Of a stretch of DNA of 64,000 bases, positions 1 to 10,186 are shown piece by piece. Positions within the stretch are counted from its first letter, which is position 1. The number at the start of each line of letters is the position of its first letter. Origin of the DNA: Scilla litardierei. Lineage: Eukaryota; Streptophyta; Magnoliopsida; Asparagales; Asparagaceae. The stretch spans positions 10,717,860 through 10,781,859 of the forward strand of contig CM061130.1 in the NCBI GenBank assembly GCA_030789695.1, in the 5' to 3' direction. Made by a program: the position numbers and the translations under genes. The notes under the pieces are model-generated. The model was not told where the DNA came from, did not search any database, and saw nothing but the letters and a program-made list of their open reading frames with translations.

Positions 1-933
1 GGAAACATGCTTTTACAGTCTCAACGACAACGAACTCGTCACGATAATCAAGGGAAATGAATTTGATGTATGTAAGATATTCATAAGCATTCATAAAGAG
101 TTGTAATCGTCTTGATTGTAAGAAAGGAGCTCGTCGCAAAATGTTATGAATGCATACATAAAGTATTCGTAAAGGGTTACATATACTTCATCCTAAAAGA
201 AAGATGGAAAACCATGCAAAAACAGGTCCAATACATCCCCTATGATGAAATGTTGTCATCAAAAATTGGCCAGTCGGTCAACGATCAACGATCAGCTGGT
301 CCTTGGCTTGTGGCTAGCTACTTGTTGGCTGAGCCAACCATGATTGCTGGTAGCGGCTAGTAACCGCCATCTAGTGACGAGCGATGATGGACGACAGTGG
401 TTAGTCACCACCATAATATAAGCCTGGTTTGATGGGTTTTGGTTTAGCTTTGATCCAATTGTTGGATCAAGATTAAACCCAAAATATAAAGTTTGATGCA
501 AACTAGAGCTCATAAGTATTATAGGATTTCTTAGTTATCATTCTTTAATCTCATATGTAATTGGATAAAGCTAACTAGAACCCCTAATGATGAAAGATAT
601 CATTTGATCCTAGCGCTATTTAAAGGGGTCCATCCTCCTCCCAAATGTATCCTACACTAAGAAAAATCAAGAGAGAAAAATATCATCAAATTTTGAGGTT
701 AAACTTTTTTATCCAAAAGAACAGTTTTTCCTTCTCTTTCTCCCAAGTCCTAGTAATGCTTGCGTCCAGTTCGAGCTCTTGGATGGTTCTTGGAGTGTGA
801 GGAGTTTCTTCATCAATGTAAAACTACTGTCACGTCTTATCGGTGAGGAGATAAGAGATCTTCATCAGAATTTTTTAGAAGATCAGATATCACGTAAGAA
901 TATCCACGCAAAGATATAATATGCTGTGGATCA
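1..933. other. Intergenic, possible LTR remnant
   Basis: No gene is supported here. The segment is AT-rich with a TATA-like stretch (CTATTTAAAGG) near 618 and a C/T-rich leader after it, which resembles the promoter part of a plant LTR. No partner repeat, primer site or target duplication was found, so this is only a suggestion. The short open frames near 112-513 have no recognisable motif and look like chance. Confidence 0.3.
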
Positions 934-2386
934 TGTAGATGGCATCTAAACATTAGAAGGGGTGATTAGTGTTTTTCAAATATAATGCTTAATTAAAAAC
1001 TTATTCACTCTAGATATGCCTAAGTCTCCTAAGAGTGTTGCATCTTTAGGTACTTAATCAAAAATACTAACTACTTGCAATGCACATCAAAAATAAAACA
1101 CAAGTGCAAGAAAGAAAATAAGAGAAGAGAGACAATGATTACACTGCAAACAAAGGCAGTTTATCCTAGTTCATCCTCACTGGTCTATGTCTAGTCCCTA
1201 AACTCCGATGGGCTTGAATCTACAAACTTGTCTCAACAATTGAGGGCTTCTAACCAATTACAAGTGCCACCTCTCCAATATGTGGTTTTCTACAACCAAA
1301 CAACAAACCTCACCACGTGAAGACCTCGTGCAAGAGGCTTTCCAAATCACAAATACAATTGAACCGAATGTCACCACACCCTTATGTGAATTTACAAATC
1401 TTTCTCTTGATGAAGAAAAAGAATCGCAACATTCCTACAGCCAATGAGTTGAAGCTCTTGGGAGTATGTAAATGTGGCTATGGAAAATTTTCTTTGATCT
1501 CAAATAAATAAAGGCTGAAACAAAGAAATCAAAGAAACTCTAATTTGTGTTCTTAAATGAGTCAAGATTAAGCTTGAGAGAATCGCAAATTAGCAAGGCA
1601 AAATAATGGCTTAAAAGCTATTTAAAGGAGTGAAAACTAATGCCTTGAAATTTTTTTGAGTGAGCTTAGAAAATCTTGAAAACTTAGATTATTTGCTCAA
1701 AAAAATTTCTTACAAAGCCCTCAGTAATCTTAGCATAAATATGGAGTAAAAATCATTGAAAACAGCTCCTTAAAATACACCTCCAATGGAAAAATCGACA
1801 ACTCTCCATAAATTACGGAACTGTGTCGAGTTGGCCCATTGGGCAAAAGTAGTCGACTCCTATACAATTCGTAGTCAACTCCCCCAAACAACTGTAGTCG
1901 ACTCCCAAGTCTACTGTAGTTGACTCCTTTTGAGGACAGAGCATACTCAATATTTTCCAATAGGAATTAGGAAGTAGTTGACTCTTGTACAAATGGTAGT
2001 CGACTCCTTTTCGGATATATGAAAAAAATATCTTAAACGAACACTAAAATCAACCTAATTCTTTTCAAAATGTTTTCAAAATTATTTTTGGTAGTTTAAA
2101 ATATTATCGAAGTGTGTGTGCAAGCTTCAACTAATAACCTTAACATTCTAACACACGGGTACAAAAATTGACACACTACTCGCACTTTATTTTGGAGTCT
2201 TGGCGTCTTCTTTTAGCTTGACCAACTTGTCTTGAATTCTTGCACCTCCATGAGTTCTTGACTTGAGCTTTGATCTTCTATTTGAGTTTCTCAATCATCA
2301 ATCCTAGCAAGCTTGAATAAATTTCATGACTTCGTTGACTTGATTTTCTACATTCACAAATCTTCATAACAAACTTATTACCAACA
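934..2386 (-). mobile_element. Probable Sirevirus-type solo LTR
   Basis: Read on the minus strand, the segment begins TGTTGGTAATAAG and ends in CA, and it has the same architecture as the 1.88-kb LTR at 48895-50770. Shared features are a TGATTAGTG/TGAATAGT-type tail preceded by a G run (near 955), a TATA-like box near 1618-1626 read in reverse, and an array of palindromic motifs upstream of that box (1849-2007). No internal domains lie beside it, so it appears to be a solo LTR. The flanking 5-mers (GATCA left, GAAAT right) do not match, so either the ends are slightly wrong or the duplication has decayed. Confidence 0.5.
1849..2007. repeat. GTAGTCGACTCC motif array
   Basis: Six copies of GTAGTCGACTCC or one- to two-base variants start at 1849, 1871, 1894, 1916, 1974 and 1996. 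Each intact copy contains the palindrome GTCGAC with a central CpG. Variants carry TTGACT or TCAACT, as expected from CpG deamination on either strand. In the minus orientation of the LTR the array lies upstream of the TATA-like box, so a U3 regulatory role is inferred. Confidence 0.8.
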
Positions 2387-4042
2387 GAAATTGTTTTCTT
2401 ATCATCATAATTAACCTTGGGGTAATGCAATAACCACCATAATCTTTATTCTTCATTATTTAATTATGGATTCTTTAGTTTGTTTGGTATTTATGCTTGG
2501 ATTATAAAATTGTTAAAATTCAATGCTTCCTTCTGTTCTAATTTGATAAGAAATCCTAATAGTATAAATTTATAGATTGGAGATTTGCTTGTGTGGAAAT
2601 CATTTTTTCCTTATGGAATTACATATTTCCAGATAGATTGGCTCCAGTGGTAAGACTGATTTTCGAACTCACACTTGTGGTACATATACGTATATGTATA
2701 CAATTAGATTTGTAATTTTTATTTATTTTTTAAACAAAAACTTGATGCTCTAATTAAAAAATTGTCAATCCAAATCAAAATCAATTCCATTGGATGTAAC
2801 CTAACACTTTACAACCATCTACAAGTCAGTAAGTTTTTTCCATGTAGCAAGTGAAATTGACAAGTCAATTTAATAAATTCTTAAACATTGAAAGTGTTGT
2901 TGTTTGATGTATAGGTTAAACATACCCAAATCATTTGAATTTTTATTTTCTAATAATTTATACGGGTTAGATCACATCCAACTTAATGGATTACATATAT
3001 GCATGCATGCATAAAAATGATAAATTGAGATGGTGATATGATGAGCTAAAAATTATATCATGAGACAGCCTATTGTATTTTTTAAATTAATAATTTGAAC
3101 CATTCATCTTAATCTAGCCATAAAGAGGTCTTTATGTATTAAATTTTTTATTACTCTAAGCTTTCTTCAAATGCATCAAGTGTTCTCAAGATGGACATCT
3201 TACGAGCTTCCTATAAATGTGACTAAGTTGGAATGGATTGATCTGTAGGTTGTTACTTGTTACGGTTTAAAATGTCTATTTAGGGGGGGTTTGGGGGGTG
3301 GGTGTATATATATTGATATGTTCTTCAAGATAAATGGTACTGATTGTTTGGTGTTGCTGATTGGGTTAGCTCATGATAAAAATCTTTGCTTAACATCTAA
3401 ACATATCATCAAGTCATATATATGGCTACAATTTGAGTGAGACATCATTATCTAATAGATCCTTGCTGTTGTTATGCAACAATAGAGGTGAGATCTCTAT
3501 TATAACAGGATCTTATGGGAAGCACTCAACACTCAAAAAGTTAGCTAGGTGACAAGTTAGATCTTTTCCCTAGATCTAATCTCTGGTGATCTGATAATGG
3601 TGATATCTAGCAAAGATCAAGATCGACAAGAAAGATAGATTTACTGACCATCCATAAGTGATTATCAAACAAGATGGCCCAAGATATGGTAGTAGAGGCA
3701 AAGACAAGTTAAAGATCATCTCAATGCATGACACATCCATTGAGTGGGTGGCAACATTTTTGGCCAATGGGAATCATCCAACAATCCCTAAAGGGGCTTA
3801 TGATCTTTTTCAAAGGATGCAAGATGTTGATGTTTTGTCTCAAGGTAGAGGTAGCAGCAGGACAAGGTTACCATCTTATTGGAGTGAGTAGAATGATCTA
3901 AAAGGGTCTCTGTGCAATTTTGAGAAGGACCAAGAGGAGCCATAATACTAAACCTACAATCAAGAAGGGAAAATGGAGCTCAAAAACCTTCCTAAGTTCC
4001 TCACCTCCCAGGAAGAAATTTATGTGAGGAAGTTTGAAATTG
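2387..4042. other. Intergenic with coding-like remnant
   Basis: AT-rich DNA without a recognisable gene. It includes a short ATGC run (near 2999-3012). Open stretches at 3658-3891 and from an ATG at 3973 read like decayed protein sequence. The frame from 3973 stays open to the Sirevirus insertion point and continues beyond the element for 29 codons to a stop at 14024-14026. I cannot name the source protein. Confidence 0.4.
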
Positions 4043-4047
4043 ATTAC

Positions 4048-4922
4048 TGTTAGGATATATTCTCTGATCAGTCTTGTATGAGTCTTGTCATATGTGGCAC
4101 TGGAGAATGTTGGATAGGATGATGTCCCTGCCGTATGAAGAAGAGAATGTTGGATGGTTTGTTGAACAGGTTGTTGGACCAGGATGTTCAACAAAATATG
4201 CTTACTTGCATATCTGGTGCTTTGGTGCTCAATTGTATGCGGAACCGGAGCCTGCGTATTTCGCTATTTTCTATCTTGCTATTCTTGCTGTTATGGTGGT
4301 TATTAACTGATTTATAGTTGATTGTGCATAATCTCTTGCGAATAGGTTGAAGAGAGATTTTCGGCAAATCAATATTTTTGCAACTGCCACTTTCGGATCT
4401 TTCGGGATCCCCTTCTTGTTGAAGACGGTGCAGTTGTTACTGAAGATAGAATCGAATCTATGTTTGATTGCTGGTGTGCAGATTGAACCAAAGATTACGG
4501 GGCGTGGCCTTTTAAGGCGTGGAATGTTTGGCGGCTAGGGTTGACGCTGAAGTTTAAGAAACCCAAGGATATTCTCCGGGATGGACGCCGACGACTGCGA
4601 CACGCAGGATCAAGGGAGTTGATCGAGTCGGTGGTGCAAGGGGAGCTTGCAGGCAAGAGGAGCTTGCCAAGAATACTTCACGGGGTTGATTGCGATCATC
4701 CCCTCACGGTTTGTTTTTAAGGATGAGAGTGTTCTTCCTTATTAAAGCGTGAATTTGTAGAATTTGTATTCTCCAATCTTTTTAGTGAAGTATTCAATTT
4801 TCTGGGCGTGGCCCCGCAGATGTAGGTGTGCGCACCGAACTGCGATACCAATTCTTGTGTGTCCTTGCATGTTGTGTGCTTTTACGCTGTTCGCTATATT
4901 CTTTACTGCGTACTGAATTTCA
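4048..4922 (+). repeat. 5' LTR of Sirevirus-1
   Basis: An 875-bp LTR beginning TGTTAGG and ending TTTCA, matching 13059-13931. It sits immediately after the target duplication and two bases before the primer site. Differences from the 3' copy include single substitutions near 4156, 4190, 4261 and 4471 and a cluster near 4574-4600. Confidence 0.95.
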
Positions 4923-4924
4923 TT

Positions 4925-4936
4925 TGGTATCAGAGC
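4925..4936 (+). other. Primer binding site, initiator Met tRNA
   Basis: TGGTATCAGAGC lies two bases after the 5' LTR. This 12-mer is the standard plant complement to the 3' end of initiator methionine tRNA, the minus-strand primer for most Copia elements. Confidence 0.95.
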
Positions 4937-5002
4937 CCGTCATCTACAATACTTTGACCTTCTTTCAAAGTGGATGTGATCCTGTAGGTCAGTACGCTGA
5001 TC

Positions 5003-8000
5003 ATGAACACAAAAGAAGGTGCTTCGGTCACTCGTCCCCCTTTGCTTACTGGATCGAACTACACCTATTGGAAGTCTCGTATGCGAGCTTTTATCAAGTC
5101 CTTGGATGAAAAAGCTTGGGTTGCTACAGTTGAAGGATGGAATCCTTCGGTTGAAGTCAACAAAGAAGGAAAGGAGAGCTTCAAACCTGTGAGAGACTGG
5201 AATTCTGATGAAGAACGTGCTGCCTTAGGAAACTCTAAAGCGGTTAACGCCATCTTTACTGCCGTTGATGAAGAGCAGTTCAAGCTTATATCAACTTGTG
5301 AGCATGCTAAAGAAGCTTGGGACATTCTTCAAAACGTGCATGAAGGAACCAGCACTGTTAAGGCCTCAAAATTACAGATGCTCGCCAGCCAGTTTGAAAA
5401 TCTAAGGATGAACGAAAACGAGACGGTTGCAGAGTTCAATGGAAGATTGAGGGATATTGCTAACCAGGCATTTCAACTGGGTAAGAAGTATTCACAAAAG
5501 AAGCTTGTTGAAAAAACTCTGAGGTCCCTGCCAGATAAATTTTCAGCAAAGATTGCAGCTATAGAGGAGGTAAGGAACACATCGACCATGAGATTGGACG
5601 AACTCATGGGATCCCTACAGACCTATGAGATGAATCTCAAACAAAACACAAAGGAGAAGGGTGTTGCTTTGAAGATTGAAGCCAGTGAACCATCAAAATC
5701 TGATGATGAGACAGAACTCGAAGATGATATCGCGCTTCTCACCAAAAACTTTAGCAAGATGATGAGAAAGATCAGCAATAAAGGTCAGAATTTTAAAGCT
5801 ACCAATAAAAAGGTGCGGACAGGACCTCCTGCAGGTGAAAGGAATGCTGGTCGTCCTATACAAAGGTATGAGTCTAAAAACAAAGGAAAGGGAATACAGT
5901 GTAGAGAATGTGAAGGTTTCGGACATATACAGGCAGAGTGTGCAAACACTCTAAAGAAGCTAAAAGGGAAATCTCTCGCCAGCACTTGGAGCGATGAAGA
6001 CTCTGGAGGTAGCGAGGAAGATGAAGACATAACCAGTAATTATGTGGCGTTCACAGCTATTCTGAATGACAAATCTGAAGGCAAGTTCGCCAGCCTTGTT
6101 GAACATAATGTTGCAACATGTGCTGCTACATCGAAGCACAAGGGAGAACATGTTGTACAAAATGTTACAACAAACAAAGCTGATTCTGACAGTGAAGCTG
6201 AATCAGAAGTTGGGAGTGAAGAAGATATTGATGATGAGGAAATCCGCATAGCCTATCAAACTATGTTCTACAAATGGATGGAAATTTGTGAAGCCAACAA
6301 GAAACTGAAAGATGAATGCTCTAAGTTGAGGAGTGAGAAGAATACATATCAAGTCAAACTTCTGAAGACTGAAGCAAGTCTCCGAAACTGTGAGAGAGAC
6401 ATGAAGAGAGCCATAATGAGAGCTGAGAAGGCAAAAAGCACTGTTAACAGATGGAACTCTGGAAAAACCAAACTCAATGACATCCTCAACATGGGAAAAG
6501 TTGCTGGAGATCGAACTGGAGTTGGGTACAATAGAGGAAGCAATTTTCACACACCCAAGACCAGGAGTAGTCTCAATGCTAAGGAACATGTTAAATGGAG
6601 TCCACATGATGAGGTCAAGCCACGAGGAAAGAACAGAAGAGGTACTACTCCTAGGCAGCTTATATGCGGTTACTGTAAACAAATAGGACATAATGATTGG
6701 AGGTGTTTCAGGCGCATGAAGCATGTGAGTGAAGGAAGAAATATTGTTCATCCACAGCAACAGACAAGCACGAAATGGATTAAAAAGTCAGAACTGGTCA
6801 GTATGGTTGCATACACTTCTTTAGCTACCTTTGCAGAAAATCAGTGGTACTTTGACAGTGGGTGCTCTCGGCACATGACAGGGAACAAGGGACTTCTGTC
6901 TGAGTACATTGCTGGAAATAAAGGTCATGTCATCTTTGGGGATGGACAGAGAAGCAAAGTTATTGGGAAAGGTAATCTGAATATGACAGAAACTCTGAAA
7001 TTGAAAGATGTGATGCATGTTGAAAATCTAAAGGCTAATCTCATCAGTATAAGTCAGCTATGCGATCAAGGGCTGCTGGTTCGGTTCAACAAAAATGAAT
7101 GTCTTGTGTTTAATAGTGATAAAGTATGTATTCTTTCTGGAAAAAGATCCAGTGACAACTGCTACCTGTTGCAAGAACCTGACAGATGTCTGAGTATCAC
7201 CACAGATGCTTCTGAACTATGGCATCGGAAATTAGGCCATGTTAACTTCAAGACCTTAATGAAAATCTCCAAAGCAAGAGCTGTCCGAGGAATGCCTACG
7301 TTAATCAAGAAGAAAGAAGGAGTGTGCGAAGCTTGCCAACTGGGGAAGCAGAAGAAAATTAGTCACAAACAAATTCAGAATATCACAACATCAAAAACTC
7401 TGGAGCTACTGCATATGGATCTGATTGGACCCACTTCAGAAACAAGTGTCGGAGGTAAGAAGTACATTTTTGTTTGTGTTGATGATTTTTCACGCTTCAC
7501 CTGGGTGGATTTTCTGAAGGAAAAATCAGACACTTTTAATGCTTTTAAAAACCTGTGTACTCGTCTTCAAGTAGAAAGAGGAGACAACATAGGGAAAGTC
7601 ATTCGAATCCGTAGTGATCACGGAAAAGAGTTTGAGAATCACTCATTCTCTGAATTCTGTGAGGCACAAGGTATATGACATGAATTCTCGGCTCCTAAGA
7701 CTCCTCAGCAAAACGGAGTTGTCGAAAGGAAGAATCGAACTCTTCAGGAAATGGCTCGTGTTATGCTGAATGCCCGAAAAGTGAATACTAAGTGGTGGGC
7801 TGAAGCGATTAATACTACATGTTACACCATCAACAGGGTTTATCTTCGACCACAGACTGAGAAAACTCCATATGAAATATGGAAAGGTCGAAAGCCTGAT
7901 GTCTCCTACTTTCATATTTTTGGAAGCAAGTGCTACATCCTGCAAGATCGAACACCAAGACGGAAATTCGACACCAAGAGTGACAAAGGAATTTTCTTGG

Positions 8001-9940
8001 GGTATTCTACAAGGAGTCGTGCGTTCCGAGTGCTGAATGAACGAACAGATGTCATGATGGAATCCATTAACGTTGTGGTTGATGATTTTGATCAGGGAGA
8101 ATCTATTCTGACCGGTGAGAAAGGAGTTCAAGAAGACATAAATGAAGATGATGTTCGTGTTGAAAGTGATGTTGCAACAAACAAGACCAAACAGAACCAT
8201 GTGGAACAAATTGTTGTAACACAGGATACTGCCAATATGGAGTCAACTCAAGTAGAAGCTGAAAATGCTCAAGATGCTGAGGGAATTACAAAGATCATAC
8301 GAGATCATCCACCGGAGATAATCATTGGTGACGTTCACGACAGTCGTCGCACCAGAGGTACTAGTCGTGTTAATTACAGAGATCTGGCTGGGTATGCTTG
8401 CTTCCTTTCTACTATCGAACCCAAAAATGTGAAGGAAGCAATTGGTGATGATTTCTGGGTCTCGGCTATGCAAGAGGAACTAAACCAATTTCAACGAAAT
8501 GACGTTTGGAGTCTTGTGGAGAGACCAAAAGGAACTAATGTCATCGGGACAAAGTGGATATTCAAAAATAAGACAGATGAGAAGGGACATGTCACCCGGA
8601 ATAAAGCCCGGCTTGTTGCTCAAGGGTATACCCAAGTGGAAGGCATTGACTTCGATGAGACATTCGCCCCTGTAGCACGGTTGGAATCTGTTAGACTGTT
8701 ACTTGCGGTTGCCTGTAGCTTAAACTTCAAACTGCATCAAATGGACGTGAATAGTGCCTTTCTAAACGGGTTGTTGAATGAAGAAGTGTATGTTGAACAA
8801 CCCAAAGGCTTTGCTGATCCGTTTCTTCCGAATCATGTGTACAAGCTGAAGAAGGCGTTGTATGGGTTGAAGCAAGCTCCAAGGGCCTGGTATGAGAGAT
8901 TGACCACGTATCTTCTCAAAAAGGGATATGAAAGAGGAGGAGCTGATAATACCTTATTTGTTCAAAGGACAAGATCAAGTGTGATGATTGCCCAGATCTA
9001 TGTTGACGACATAGTCTTCGGCTCAACATCACAACAACTTGTGCATGAGTTTATTAATCTCATGCAAAGGGAGTTTGAAATGAGCATGGTAGGTGAGTTG
9101 AATGTATTTCTTGGGCTCCAAGTTAAACAGTGTCAGGATGGTCTATTCATCTCGCAGAGCAAGTATGCTAGAAATCTTGTCAAGAGATTTGGATTGGAAA
9201 GTGCCAGACATGTTAGGACTCCCATGAGCACATCTGAAATACTCTCTAGGGATGAAGGAGGAAGAGATGTTGAAGTTACTCTCTACAGAAGCATGATAGG
9301 TAGCTTGTTATATTTAACAGCTAGCCGACCGGATATCAGCTTTAGTGTTGGAGTCTGTGCTCGTTATCAAGCAAGCCCTAAGGAATCTCATATTACTGCT
9401 GTAAAGAGGATTATTAGGTATATCAGCGGAACAGCAGACTATGGTATATGGTATACAAAGGATACGAATACTCTTGTCTCAGGATACAGTGATGCTGACT
9501 GGGCAGGAAATACAGATGATCGGAAAAGCACCACCGGAGGATGTTTTTATGTGGGGAACAACCTGGTGTCATGGTATAGTAAAAAACAGAACTCCATATC
9601 GTTATCTACAGCTGAGGCTGAGTATATTGCAGCGGGAAGTTGTTGTACACAACTGCTATGGTTGAAGCAAATGCTGATAGACTATGGACTGGAACAAGGA
9701 ACTATGACCATTTTGTGTGATAACCAGAGTGCTATAAATATCTCCAAAAACCCTGTCCAGCATTCCAGAACAAAACACATCGACATCCGACATCACTTTA
9801 TTAGAGAGCTGGTTGAAAAGAAATCCCTAGTTATGGAGTATGTTGCTACAGCTAATCAACTAGCAGATATTTTTACAAAGCCTCTTGATTCAGCCAGATT
9901 TGAGGAATTGCGGCAAGCCCTAGGGCTGTGTCGTATCTAA
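5003..9940 (+). CDS. gag-pol: Gag-pol polyprotein with one in-frame stop
   Basis: One 1645-codon frame from the ATG at 5003 to TAA at 9938-9940, interrupted only by TGA at codon 892. Order: UBN2-type gag (about 10-240), CCHC knuckle at 300-313, acidic and coiled-coil stretches, a second CCHC knuckle at 555-568, aspartic protease with DSG at 618-620, integrase zinc motif near H741, integrase catalytic D806, D872 and E908 (D-35-E spacing), reverse transcriptase from about 1165 with YVDD at 1333-1336, and RNase H from about 1490 with DADWAG, AEAEY and DNQSA motifs. The TGA lies between the second catalytic Asp and the Glu, and the same frame stays open on both sides. As it stands, translation would end before active integrase and reverse transcriptase unless the stop is read through. 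Confidence 0.93.
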
Positions 9941-10186
9941 TGTTGCCCCCTGTGTTGTGCATTTAAGTTTGTTGCAACACTATGAGGGTCTTTCAATCTC
10001 TGCTGACGGGTCGGTTTTTTGTTCTTCTTTATTTTCTTACCCGTTATTATTACCCTCTACCTCTTTTCATTCCCAAGGCGCATTTTTGCTTTTTCCTCAA
10101 CTCAAATTTTTCTCCAAGATTCTCCTTCTCCCGCAACTAGGGTTCTTGAAATTGGCTTGGTTGAGGCTTCTGCCAGTTTGTCTACC
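9941..10186 (+). other. pol-env spacer with hydrophobic open stretch
   Basis: The spacer has stops TGA at 9983 and 10004 in the pol frame, then stays open into the envelope-like ORF, which uses the same frame. The open part before the first ATG would encode a strongly hydrophobic stretch (FFFIFLPVIITLYLF) from codons beginning near 10022. It lacks an ATG, so it would be used only from an unusual start or a spliced RNA. It also holds a copy of the TGTTGCAACA palindrome (9970-9979). Confidence 0.6.

Noticed and set aside
2999..3012. ATGC repeat as a microsatellite of interest
   Set aside because: Only about three units of GCAT; it is within normal background.
6203..6760. 185-codon minus-strand frame within Sirevirus-1 gag
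   Set aside because: It lies entirely opposite a coding region with clear gag and zinc-knuckle motifs. No independent motif.
10019..10186. Envelope-like protein starting at TTG 10019
   Set aside because: The first ATG of the frame is at 10187 and has a plausible context. The upstream hydrophobic stretch is reported only as a finding.
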